This document shows, in pieces, positions 1 to 8,153 of a DNA stretch of 64,000 bases (the first letter of the stretch is position 1; the number at the start of each line of letters is the position of its first letter). The notes beneath the pieces were generated by a model. The model was not told where the DNA came from. It made no database searches and saw only the letters and a program-made list of their open reading frames with translations. The translations under genes were made by a program, and so were the position numbers. This stretch comes from Flavobacterium cauense R2A-7 (lineage in GTDB: Bacteria > Bacteroidota > Bacteroidia > Flavobacteriales > Flavobacteriaceae): NCBI RefSeq assembly GCF_000498475.1, contig NZ_AVBI01000012.1:310001-374000 (forward strand), read 5' to 3'.

Positions 1-161
1 TCGACAATTCCAAAAGCTTAAGTTTCCAGCCTAATATTGGTGTCGGATTTAAATACAAAGGCATTCAGGTAGATTATGCTTTAACTGACATCGGCGACCA
101 GAGTGCCGCTTTATACTCTAATATTTTCTCTTTAAAAGTCGACTTAGGTATTTTCAGATAA
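1..161 (+). CDS. C-terminal end of an outer-membrane barrel protein, PorV/PorQ-like (partial)
   Basis: The frame is open from the left edge to a TAA whose last base is shared with the next ATG (TAATG), so about 52 residues are visible. They show alternating polar/hydrophobic beta strands (VGFKYKG, VDYALTDIG, FSLKVDLG) and end in a terminal aromatic-rich strand (LGIFR). That is the usual end of an outer-membrane beta barrel. The DYALTDIG-type segment resembles the PorV/PorQ family linked to type IX secretion in Bacteroidota, but 52 residues cannot prove the family. Translation is probably coupled to the DUF4105 gene. Confidence 0.55.
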   Translation, partial: DNSKSLSFQPNIGVGFKYKGIQVDYALTDIGDQSAALYSNIFSLKVDLGIFR

Positions 162-1297
162 TGACACCATCACTACTTTTCAAAAAATCATTTTCGTTCT
201 TTTTACTGATTTTCAGTTTTATATCCGCGTTTGGACAGACTCCATTTTTATCCGACAAAGCCGAAATCAGTTTACTAACCTGTGGTACGGGAGAAGAATT
301 GTATTCGTTATACGGCCATACCGCTTTGCGCATTAACGACCCGATAAACCAGATAGATGTTGTTTACAATTATGGTGCTTTCGACTTTAGCACGCCTAAT
401 TTTTACGGGAAATTCGTTAAAGGCGATTTGGAATATTTTGTAACCACAAGCAGTTTCGAAGAATTCAATTACAGTTATGTGTATGACAACAGGGATATTT
501 TCGAACAAAAACTAAACCTTTCGCGCGAACAAAAACAAAAGATTTTTAGCGAACTGAATGAAGTACTAGCCTCTGAAAAACGTTTTTACACTTACAAATT
601 CATTGACCGAAACTGTACCACGATGGTTCGCGATGTGATCAATAAGGTTTTAACAGAGCCCATTTCTACGAAAGTTCCCGACACACAGAAAAACTACCGT
701 CAGATTTTATACGATTACCAAACGGATAAATTTTATGAAAATCTGGGAATCAATTTGATTTTCGGCGCTAAAACCGACCGTCAATCCGACCAATTGTTCC
801 TTCCGATAGAATTATTACAAGGCATTGAACAAACCAAAATAAACGGAAAACCATTATCAGACGCTACCGTAACCGTATTCAAAAGACAAGACATTAAAGC
901 AAATAAATCGCTTTGGAATAATTTTTACACTTTTGCGTTTGCGATGCTTCTTATCGCTTTTCTTGCTTACAAAAAGAAATCTGCAGCGATTATATACCTA
1001 ACAATTATTGGTTTATTAGGCCTTTTCTTTTCATTGGTCGGACTGTATTCCCTGCATGAAGAAGTATTGTGGAACTATAATGTTTTGGTTTTGAGTCCGC
1101 TCTACTTACTATTGGTTTTCTTTGTTTGGAAAAAAAATGCGGTTTGGACCAACCGAATCGTACTGTTAAACCTAGGATTGATTGCAATTTATTTGGTTTA
1201 CATGCTCAACAAAGCTCATTTGATAATGATGGTACCATTTGCAATTACATCGCTTACAGCACTTTGTAAAGTACGAAAAGAAACACTTCAGAAGTAA
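161..1297 (+). CDS. DUF4105 / Lnb-like lipoprotein N-acyltransferase family protein
   Basis: This 378-residue protein starts with a signal sequence (about 1-25, ending AFGQ). A periplasmic domain at about 27-200 carries the family's conserved elements, CGTGEELYSLYGH (C41, H53) and RNCTTMVRD (C152). Five predicted membrane segments follow at about 255-370. DUF4105 is now described as the N-terminal domain of Lnb, a Bacteroidota enzyme that N-acylates lipoproteins; H53 and C152 would be the likely catalytic pair. The start codon overlaps the stop of the preceding barrel gene, so the two are cotranslated. It converges with the polysaccharide locus and probably does not belong to it. Family is fairly certain; the activity is inferred. 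Confidence 0.8.
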   Translation: MTPSLLFKKSFSFFLLIFSFISAFGQTPFLSDKAEISLLTCGTGEELYSLYGHTALRINDPINQIDVVYNYGAFDFSTPNFYGKFVKGDLEYFVTTSSFEEFNYSYVYDNRDIFEQKLNLSREQKQKIFSELNEVLASEKRFYTYKFIDRNCTTMVRDVINKVLTEPISTKVPDTQKNYRQILYDYQTDKFYENLGINLIFGAKTDRQSDQLFLPIELLQGIEQTKINGKPLSDATVTVFKRQDIKANKSLWNNFYTFAFAMLLIAFLAYKKKSAAIIYLTIIGLLGLFFSLVGLYSLHEEVLWNYNVLVLSPLYLLLVFFVWKKNAVWTNRIVLLNLGLIAIYLVYMLNKAHLIMMVPFAITSLTALCKVRKETLQK

Positions 1298-1365
1298 CGT
1301 TTAATTACAGTTATTCCGACGAAGGAGTAATCACATACTTCTGCTTCCTGCTATCTGCTTTCTGA

Positions 1366-2751
1366 TTACTGCCCTCTGAAGAACAACACCGTGCTGAGTG
1401 TTTTCACCACAATATTCACATCGAGAAACAAACTGCGGTTTTTGATGTAATACAAGTCGTATTGTAGTTTTATCAGGCTGTCGTCGATGGTTTCGCCATA
1501 CGAGTGTTTTACCTGTGCCCAACCGGTAAGTCCCGGTTTAATTACATGTCGTGTTTGGTAGAACGGCATGATTTCGGCAATTTGATTTACAAAAATGGGG
1601 CGTTCCGGTCTTGGTCCGATTACCGCCATATCCCCTTTAAGAATATTGATAAACTGCGGAAATTCATCGATACGGGTTTTTCTCAGGAATTTACCAAAAG
1701 GTGTAACTCGGCTGTCGTTCGCCGCGGCAAAAACAGCACCATTGGCTTCGGCATTGGTTACCATCGATCGGAATTTGTAAATTTTGAAAGGAATACCGTT
1801 TTTCCCTACTCTTTCCTGAGTGTAAAGTAACGGCCCTCTATTCCCCAACAGATTCGCTATAAAAAGAAACGGCAGCAATAAAGCACCAATCAATAAGCCA
1901 ATCAAAGAAACAATAATATCGAAAAGGCGAATGGCATACAGGTACAGCTTATTCTGATTGCTTCTGCTGAAAGGAAAATATTTATAAAAATCTTTTTCCG
2001 AAAATTGCACCGGAAGACGGTAGGTACTCATTTCATACACTTGCGAATACTCACGAATGACAACACCTTTTTCCAAAAAAAACAGCAATTTATCGTATAC
2101 TTCAACCGGAAACTCATCAGTCGATTTATTGGCGATTACAATTTCCGAAATAGAATGTTTTTTTATAAAATCCTCAAACGTTTCCAGCGTAATTTTTTGC
2201 AGTTTCACCTTCTTTTTAAGCGATTCCTTCGTACTAAAATATCCAATTACCTTATAATTGGGATCGGCTTTTTCCAGTTCATCCACCAGACTGTCAACTG
2301 TTTTATCATCTGCTAAAAAAAGTACATTTTTATAAAAACGATCAGAAGCCAAAAACTTCTGATACACCATGCGCCAAAGAAAAAGAACGCCCAAAATAGT
2401 GGCATAAAAAAACAAAATCTGCAACCTGTTTTTGGGTAGCGATGGGGTTAAAACGGGTGTTAGAAGGTAAACAGAAACCGTTGTGGTAGCGGTCAGTATG
2501 ATACTTTTGATAATCTGGAACTGATTTCCGGCCACCTGAAGATTGTACATTTCAAATACGGTACCGAACAAAAGCAGGTAAAAAGCCAAAACAAATGCCC
2601 AATAGTAATTGTGAATGGAAAACCTGAAATAATCAAACTGGAAACAGCTGCTCAGAAAATAAAGTGCCAGCAACACCAGCATCACGTCAAAAAGACGGAG
2701 AAGTATCTTACGCTCCGAAATTTCAAAATGTATTTTTTTCCTGTTCGTCAT
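1366..2751 (-). CDS. Undecaprenyl-phosphate glycose phosphotransferase, WcaJ/PssY-like
   Basis: About 461 residues. It has four N-terminal membrane helices (about 20-120), a Rossmann-like CoA-binding-type middle domain (about 130-240), a re-entrant hydrophobic segment (about 270-300) and a C-terminal bacterial sugar transferase domain. Transferase motifs seen are KFRSMV, RIDEFPQFINILKGDM, IGPRPERP and KPGLTGWAQV. The family moves a sugar phosphate from a UDP-sugar to undecaprenyl phosphate, starting chain synthesis at the inner membrane. ATG at 2751 is preferred because the frame upstream offers only a TTG (2772). It is the last gene of the locus and the first of three such transferases here. 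The substrate cannot be read from sequence; glucose or galactose is usual for this long form. Confidence 0.88.
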   Translation of the reverse strand: MTNRKKIHFEISERKILLRLFDVMLVLLALYFLSSCFQFDYFRFSIHNYYWAFVLAFYLLLFGTVFEMYNLQVAGNQFQIIKSIILTATTTVSVYLLTPVLTPSLPKNRLQILFFYATILGVLFLWRMVYQKFLASDRFYKNVLFLADDKTVDSLVDELEKADPNYKVIGYFSTKESLKKKVKLQKITLETFEDFIKKHSISEIVIANKSTDEFPVEVYDKLLFFLEKGVVIREYSQVYEMSTYRLPVQFSEKDFYKYFPFSRSNQNKLYLYAIRLFDIIVSLIGLLIGALLLPFLFIANLLGNRGPLLYTQERVGKNGIPFKIYKFRSMVTNAEANGAVFAAANDSRVTPFGKFLRKTRIDEFPQFINILKGDMAVIGPRPERPIFVNQIAEIMPFYQTRHVIKPGLTGWAQVKHSYGETIDDSLIKLQYDLYYIKNRSLFLDVNIVVKTLSTVLFFRGQ

Positions 2752-2842
2752 TCTCAAATCGATATGATGCAAAATAACGAATTATTAGAGAAAAAAACAC
2801 AACCAAAGATGAAATAACAAAATAATAGAAAAACCTTAAAAA

Positions 2843-3850
2843 TTAAGACAGCAAGTTCTTCCATTGGTCTTTCACAACATTCCAATCCCAACTTTCTGCT
2901 TTAATTCGGGCCTTACGGGCCATTTCCTTAGCCGTCTGAGGATTTTCAATCAACGACACAATCGCATCCACCATACCAACAAAATCATTATCAGCAACCA
3001 ACATAGCCTCCTGATTATTCTTCAATAAAAATGGAATTCCTCCAACATTAGTGGTAACGACCGGAAGTCCTAAAGCCATCGCTTCCATGACACTAACCGG
3101 GGTATTATCAAAATGAGTGGTATTGATAAAGATATCGTATGCTGCTGCTAAGGCAATCCATTCTGTTTTAGGAAGCCGTCCTGTAAAATGAACCGCTACA
3201 TTCTTTTCCAAAGCATAGTCTTTGCAACTTTCCATGCTGCCATCCCTATCGGGCCCTACCATACAAAGCTGTGCTTCCGGAAACTTTTTTTGAAGCAGGC
3301 TCAGCACATCAATAGCCATCTTGGGATTGTAAATAGCATCAAAAGCTCTTACCCAAAGTAATTTCGGCTGTAATTCGGTTCTTTCCAAAAAAGGATACTG
3401 TCCGATTTCCAAAGTATTCGGAATAAATACAAGATTTGAAAACCCTGCCTTTTTAAAAGCCTCCAACAAATAATGAGAAGGAGCAACATTTTTATAAGCA
3501 TTCCCAAATACCATGGTACAAAGTTTAGGATTGTTTTGCAATCGGTTGGGCAAGTTCCCGCCGTGCAAAATCGGAATGTATTTCTTTCCAAATAAACGGC
3601 AAAGCTGACTTACGCTAAACGCAAACCAAAACCCAGAAGTGCTGTAAGTATCAATCAGAACAAAATCACTTTTTCGATATCGGATTACCGCCAACAGCAT
3701 ATCCAACATCCGCAAAACAGGATTTTTAAAACCAGAAACAGCAACCACACGATAGCCTTCTTTGGTAAATTGCGCGCTTAACGTTTCTATTATTGTGGTA
3801 TTTAAACCTTTACCCGACAGTTTGTTCCCTATGTACAACAGGTTTTTCAA
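2843..3850 (-). CDS. Glycosyltransferase family 4
   Basis: A 335-residue GT-B protein. The N-terminus has the glycine-rich acceptor loop (IGNKLSGKG). The C-terminal nucleotide-binding half has LLWVRAFDAIYNPK, the VGPDRDG turn and the GT4 signature NTPVSVMEAMALGLPVV (about 250-267), where the Glu contacts the nucleotide-sugar ribose. The only usable start in this frame is TTG at 3850, because a stop lies at about 3863. It lies inside the preceding gene, giving a 41-bp overlap and likely translational coupling. It would add one sugar to the lipid-linked glycan on the cytoplasmic face; donor and acceptor are unknown. Confidence 0.85.
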   Translation of the reverse strand: MKNLLYIGNKLSGKGLNTTIIETLSAQFTKEGYRVVAVSGFKNPVLRMLDMLLAVIRYRKSDFVLIDTYSTSGFWFAFSVSQLCRLFGKKYIPILHGGNLPNRLQNNPKLCTMVFGNAYKNVAPSHYLLEAFKKAGFSNLVFIPNTLEIGQYPFLERTELQPKLLWVRAFDAIYNPKMAIDVLSLLQKKFPEAQLCMVGPDRDGSMESCKDYALEKNVAVHFTGRLPKTEWIALAAAYDIFINTTHFDNTPVSVMEAMALGLPVVTTNVGGIPFLLKNNQEAMLVADNDFVGMVDAIVSLIENPQTAKEMARKARIKAESWDWNVVKDQWKNLLS

Positions 3851-5171
3851 GTGCGTAAATTTTTAAAAGAGTTAAGGCGTAAATGAAGGCTGGTGCGGCC
3901 GTTCGCATCGCGGCGTGATTAAGGGTCAGCAACCAGAAAAAATAAAAAGATAACATATAAACATGCATCTTATTATCCAGATACAACACAAACGGAACCA
4001 GTAACAAAATGAGAAAACCAATTAATCCAAAACTACCGTGTTCAGCAAGCATACGGGTAATTTCATTGTGTGAAGCCGCTTGAATTCCTGTTGTTTCCTC
4101 ACGAAATTCTTTGTTCTTTCCTACTCCAATACCAAAAACAGGATTATCGAGAAACATTTTTAGCTCGGAAGAAATCAAATCCTCCCTTCCGGACAACTGA
4201 CTTTCTTTTTTATTTCCGTGTACCCCTTCATTGGCATATCGTCGTTCGATTAACCCGCTGGTTTCCGAGGCACTGTACAACCAAACCCCTGAAAGCAATA
4301 ACAATCCGAAACCTAGTGTTTGCAATATCTTAAAACGACTTTTTGCATTCATATAAAAGAATAAAACACTAAGAAAGAGAAGAATCATAAAACCGGCAGT
4401 CATCATACCACCCCTTGAAAAAGTCACAATTCCGCGAAAAGTCATCAATACACAAAGAACAACGTTCAACCAAAGCAACCAATTACTTTTAGACCGCAGC
4501 ACAATTCGGGTAAACAAAATAAAGACTCCCAATCCTAATATGGTTGCTACCTGATTTGGGCCAAATCCGCCAGAAGTTTCGTGATTGGATGCAGTATTGG
4601 TAACTACGTCTTTAACACTGGGAGTGTACAGAAAAATATAGGTTAACGTAGAAATAATCGGAAGCAGGATCGTTAACAACAAGTTATTAAGTTCTTCCAA
4701 AGTAAATCGGCGTCGATGACAATAAATAGCAGTAAACCCAAGACAAAGAGGCCCTGACAAATTAAACATGACTGCTTTACGCATATCTGTTGTATAATTA
4801 AGTGTTTCTGTGGCTACTAAAACCCCGGGCAATAAAAAAATCAAATATATCCAAAACGGAATGCCTCCTTTTGAGATACCGCTGTAAATCATCCCCAAAA
4901 CAGCAAAGAAAATAACAGAATACTTGGTTAACTCGTGAAAAGAATTCCCATGAGTCATGCGCAAAAAAACCTCACTACCAACCATGTAGGCGGCAACGAA
5001 TAAAACCTCATTATTTTTATTTTTGGTTTTCATTACATACAACAACCCCACAATCAATATCAGGAAACTGTATATTTTGGAGAGAAAAGGAAGGAAATAA
5101 ACAACCAATCCAATGGCAACATGAATGAATATCAGTGAAGTATATGATAATTTTCCTTTTTCCAAAATCAA
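3810..5171 (-). CDS. O-antigen ligase / Wzy_C family membrane protein
   Basis: A 453-residue protein with about 11 predicted membrane helices and one large periplasmic loop (about 315-375). The loop has the family pattern: SGREDLISSELKMF, then NPVFGIGVGKN, then SHNEITRMLAEHG. The Arg and His in this loop are the residues usually conserved in WaaL ligases and Wzy polymerases of the O-antigen ligase superfamily. The family either joins finished glycan to lipid A core or polymerises repeat units; length and motifs do not separate these. Start is TTG 5171, which overlaps the previous gene's TGA (TTGA); a stop codon sits directly upstream and no early ATG exists. Confidence 0.82.
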   Translation of the reverse strand: MILEKGKLSYTSLIFIHVAIGLVVYFLPFLSKIYSFLILIVGLLYVMKTKNKNNEVLFVAAYMVGSEVFLRMTHGNSFHELTKYSVIFFAVLGMIYSGISKGGIPFWIYLIFLLPGVLVATETLNYTTDMRKAVMFNLSGPLCLGFTAIYCHRRRFTLEELNNLLLTILLPIISTLTYIFLYTPSVKDVVTNTASNHETSGGFGPNQVATILGLGVFILFTRIVLRSKSNWLLWLNVVLCVLMTFRGIVTFSRGGMMTAGFMILLFLSVLFFYMNAKSRFKILQTLGFGLLLLSGVWLYSASETSGLIERRYANEGVHGNKKESQLSGREDLISSELKMFLDNPVFGIGVGKNKEFREETTGIQAASHNEITRMLAEHGSFGLIGFLILLLVPFVLYLDNKMHVYMLSFYFFWLLTLNHAAMRTAAPAFIYALTLLKIYALEKPVVHREQTVG

Positions 5172-6283
5172 TTAATAAAATGCAAATAATCCGTAATCAC
5201 TGCCTGTTCCGAAAATCGATTTTCAACAGTTTTTTTCAATGATGATCCAAATTCGCTTATCAGGTCATCATTCTTTGCCAAAACTACTAATTTTTCGCTT
5301 AATTCTGTCTTATTCATTGGATTGAAAAGCATTCCGCTTTCAGTGTCATTGATAATTTCAGAACAATATCCCACATTTGAGGAAATAACAGCCAATCCGG
5401 AAAGCCCGTATTCCAATAATGTTACCGGAAAGCCTTCATAAGTGGAGGCTAATACTCCTATAGTTGTCTGCTGAAGAACATGGAAAACATCATTACACCC
5501 TCCATATACAAAAACGCTTTCAGACAAATTATTTGTCCTGATATAATTCTTTAATTCTTCCGAATAAGCATCCGAATTGTCTTTTCCGATCAAATGTAAC
5601 GACCACCCGGTTTCTGCCAGACGGGAAATATGAAATGCCGTCAACAAAGTCAAATGATTTTTGGGATGACGAAGATTAGCCAAACAAACAATCCGTTTTC
5701 CTGAAGTTCCATTTAAAACGGTATTTTTTTGTTCCTTTTCATTTATTACAGTAAAATTTGGCAAATACGCCACTTTTTTACATTTTAAATGTTGTTCTGC
5801 CCAAATCTTTAATTCTTCATTAACGACAAGTACACGATTAAAAAAGAATGAACTCGCAATAAGCATTCTATTATCATTCGTTCTCATTTTAACCCTGTTG
5901 CCATTATGATCGTGCCATACAATTTTCAGTTTCGGATAAACCAACTTGAGTAAAACTGCCATAAAAAAGGATGTCCCGTGTGCATGAACCCATTCAATAC
6001 GATTATGAAATATAAACGTTCTAAGGCGCCACAAAGCGCTTAAATCCAGTAATTTTTTCCGATTTAAAAACAAATAAGGAACCTCGTCACTAAGCTCATC
6101 CTTGAGGGCGCCTTCTTTTCGCGATACCGCCAACGCAGAAACTTCAACACGTGAAACCAATGTATTGGCATAATTTACCGCCATACGTTCAGCTCCTCCT
6201 GCTTCCAAGCTGTCTATTAATTGAAGAATACGCACTTTACTGTTATATTTTATTTTTTTAATAATTTTATTTGTTTTCATCAT
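5168..6283 (-). CDS. Glycosyltransferase family 4
   Basis: About 371 residues, GT-B fold. The N-terminal acceptor domain starts with RILQLIDSLEAGGAERM, typical of GT4 enzymes. The C-terminal half has the donor-site motif STYEGFPVTLLEYGLSG and the following SSNVGYCSEII. The frame is open to a GTG at 6349, but the 22 extra codons would run through a CTTCGACA-type element at about 6285-6316 that looks intergenic. ATG at 6283 (followed by a second ATG) is therefore preferred. The stop overlaps the start of the O-antigen-ligase-like gene. Sugar specificity is unknown. Confidence 0.82.
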   Translation of the reverse strand: MMKTNKIIKKIKYNSKVRILQLIDSLEAGGAERMAVNYANTLVSRVEVSALAVSRKEGALKDELSDEVPYLFLNRKKLLDLSALWRLRTFIFHNRIEWVHAHGTSFFMAVLLKLVYPKLKIVWHDHNGNRVKMRTNDNRMLIASSFFFNRVLVVNEELKIWAEQHLKCKKVAYLPNFTVINEKEQKNTVLNGTSGKRIVCLANLRHPKNHLTLLTAFHISRLAETGWSLHLIGKDNSDAYSEELKNYIRTNNLSESVFVYGGCNDVFHVLQQTTIGVLASTYEGFPVTLLEYGLSGLAVISSNVGYCSEIINDTESGMLFNPMNKTELSEKLVVLAKNDDLISEFGSSLKKTVENRFSEQAVITDYLHFIN

Positions 6284-6284
6284 T

Positions 6285-6316
6285 CTGTCCCGATACCACT
6301 CCGCTTTGTCGAAGAA
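6285..6316 (-). repeat. Candidate dispersed CTTCGACA-type element (copy 1)
   Basis: On the minus strand this stretch begins TTCTTCGACAAAGCGGAGTG and continues to CGGGACAG directly before the ATGATG of the next gene. It is much GC-richer than its surroundings and shares the core CTTCGACA with a second element at about 6903-6933. Flavobacterial genomes are known to carry short dispersed repeats built on this core. Only two copies are visible here, so the assignment is tentative. Confidence 0.4.
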
Positions 6317-6361
6317 CTTTTGTGTGCTTTTGTACTTGCAGAAAGACACACTGTATAATTT

Positions 6362-7516
6362 TCAAGAAGGCCTCTCCAAAAGGCCTCTTATTTCTGATTC
6401 AAAATAATCCAAAGTATAGTGACGCGACCACAGCATACCTTTTTCAGCTAAAATCTGATACTTTCCAGCATCATCTATAACTTTTTTAAGTTGATTAAAA
6501 TCTTCATCAAAAACCATTGTCAACACAACACCACGAGTACCGTTATCCAACATTGTTGGTACACAGGAAACAGCACTGGCAACTGGAACACAACCCCAAA
6601 ACATGGCTTCCGCTACCACTTTAGGCCAACCCTCACTTTTAGAAGGCAACAATAAAAAATGACTGTCACGGTATGCATGCTGAACTGTTTCAGCACTTTG
6701 ATTGCCGTGTAAAACAACAATTTTCTGCAATCCCTTTTCCTGAATATATGATAACAACTGTGCTCTTTCTTTTCCTTCTCCATATAGATCCATTCGAACA
6801 CTATACCCTTTATTCCTTAACTCTTCCACCAATTGAATGGCATACAAAGGACGTTTCCCTTCAGACAAGGTTCCCACAAACAAAAAACGAATATCTTCCT
6901 GAGGCTCACTGCCATCTTGAGTCTGTCGAAGAATCTTCCGCAAAGGAACATCCTCTTTATCACTTTCCTTGTATGATGCCGTAAAGAAAGGTTTAATATT
7001 TTTTGTACTTCCCTGCCACTCTCCATAGACCAAAACCTGCATGTTTCGGGTCAAAAAAGTATTAGACAAAATCCATTTTTGAATACGGTAACTTAGAGGC
7101 TGTTTGGCCTTCGGATCCCAGTTTCCGGCATATTTGGCTGTTTTGGGTGTATTCGGAAACAGTATCTGAACCAAACAGCCCAACAGTCCAATGTTACCCG
7201 GACAACGCAAATGAATATGATCCGCAGTTTTCATGGCTTTGGCTATGTAAACCAAATTAACAAGAACTGCAAAAATACTTTTAAAAGCCTTAGCTGCAGA
7301 TTGCACATCAAACTCTTTCAGTACAACGGGCGACACTGTTTCAAAAGGAATCGTGGTAACCAATAAGCCCCGGTCGGATTCCCAAACCGGACAACAAAAC
7401 TGAATTTCATCTGCATATTTAGCCCAAAATTCCATTTCCTTTACATAAGGACCATAAGCTTTCCACTCTTTTTTTTTGGGGATTAAAGGTGCTGCGGATA
7501 CAATTAACAACTTCAT
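6362..7516 (-). CDS. Glycosyltransferase family 4
   Basis: A 384-residue GT-B protein. The N-terminal domain begins KLLIVSAAPLIPKKK. The donor domain has RFLFVGTLSEGKRP, LYGEGKER, VLHGNQ and the signature LPSKSEGWPKVVAEAMFWG (Glu ribose contact). Around residues 194-204 there is an odd ILRQTQDGSE segment encoded by a CTTCGACA-type element, lying in the linker between the two Rossmann domains where an insertion would be tolerated. The start shares one base with the stop of the upstream acetyltransferase gene (TAATG), so the two are coupled. Donor unknown. Confidence 0.85.
   Translation of the reverse strand: MKLLIVSAAPLIPKKKEWKAYGPYVKEMEFWAKYADEIQFCCPVWESDRGLLVTTIPFETVSPVVLKEFDVQSAAKAFKSIFAVLVNLVYIAKAMKTADHIHLRCPGNIGLLGCLVQILFPNTPKTAKYAGNWDPKAKQPLSYRIQKWILSNTFLTRNMQVLVYGEWQGSTKNIKPFFTASYKESDKEDVPLRKILRQTQDGSEPQEDIRFLFVGTLSEGKRPLYAIQLVEELRNKGYSVRMDLYGEGKERAQLLSYIQEKGLQKIVVLHGNQSAETVQHAYRDSHFLLLPSKSEGWPKVVAEAMFWGCVPVASAVSCVPTMLDNGTRGVVLTMVFDEDFNQLKKVIDDAGKYQILAEKGMLWSRHYTLDYFESEIRGLLERPS
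6903..6933 (-). repeat. CTTCGACA-type element inside a coding region (copy 2)
   Basis: On the minus strand this reads ATTCTTCGACAGACTCAAGA followed by TGGCAGTGAGCC, in frame within the GT4 gene at 6362-7516, and encodes ILRQTQDGSEP. It shares the TTCTTCGACA core with the element at about 6285-6316, only about 590 bases away. The encoded residues do not look like family sequence, which suggests an in-frame insertion of a short dispersed repeat. Confidence 0.4.
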
Positions 7517-8070
7517 TAAATATAGCCCTCCGAACCTTTATTGGAAATTACTACCGCAGGAACCCCTAACAGTACATCGTGGTTTTTCGCATCTGTTGTA
7601 ACTAACGAACAGGCGCCAATAAGCACATTATCTGCAATAACTATTTTCCCTGCAACAACTGAATTAGCTCCGATATAGACATTATTCCCGATGATGGGGA
7701 CACCTCTTTTTTCTCCTAATCCTGAAACACCTATAGTTACATTTTGAGAAATATTACAATTATTGCCTAAAACCGTATTGGCATTAAGAATAATACCTCC
7801 AAAATGACCTATATAAAACGAATGCCCTATTGATACTGAATAAGGTATAGAAATTCCTGTAATAATTTCTGTGAATTTTTGCCATATAAGACAAATAAAA
7901 AGTAAAAAATGACGGAATATTGGAATTTTTATCCTTCTATATATAGCATTTGAAATTCTATATTGAAAAATTGCCCAAAATCCCTGAGTAAAAAACAGAA
8001 TAGAAATAAAATTTCCACCATATTTTTTATATTTTCTATAATCCGAAGCTATTAATGCTGAAACTATCAT
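7516..8070 (-). CDS. Serine acetyltransferase-like hexapeptide acyltransferase
   Basis: 184 residues. A hydrophobic N-terminal helical part (about 20-60) is followed by left-handed beta-helix repeats (GIILNANTVLGNN, NVTIGVSG, PIIGNNVYIGANSVV, DNVLIGACSLV) and a short C-terminal tail. The repeat pattern and the GHFGGIILN entry match the CysE/LbH-SAT group. In glycan loci such short enzymes usually O- or N-acetylate a sugar using acetyl-CoA rather than make cysteine, because the CysE N-terminal helical domain is shortened. It is coupled to the GT4 gene after it and lies 83 bp from the gene before it. Confidence 0.78.
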   Translation of the reverse strand: MIVSALIASDYRKYKKYGGNFISILFFTQGFWAIFQYRISNAIYRRIKIPIFRHFLLFICLIWQKFTEIITGISIPYSVSIGHSFYIGHFGGIILNANTVLGNNCNISQNVTIGVSGLGEKRGVPIIGNNVYIGANSVVAGKIVIADNVLIGACSLVTTDAKNHDVLLGVPAVVISNKGSEGYI

Positions 8071-8153
8071 TTTAACTGTCGTTATTTCTTTGCTTCACAA
8101 CTATTTGCAATTGCTTCCACAACCTTCATTACTCCTATTATTTGCTGCTAAAG

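Noticed and set aside
1326..1370. Inverted repeat AGTAATCA / TGATTACT between the convergent first genes
   Set aside because: Arms are only eight bases with a 29-base loop and no T-tract, so it is not a convincing terminator.
6284..6349. Longer GTG-initiated form of the GT4 at 5168
   Set aside because: The extra codons run through a CTTCGACA-type element and have no family similarity; ATG 6283 fits the GT4 N-terminus.
7516..8070. Housekeeping CysE (cysteine biosynthesis)
   Set aside because: The N-terminal helical domain is reduced and the gene is coupled to glycosyltransferase genes, so a sugar acyltransferase is more likely.
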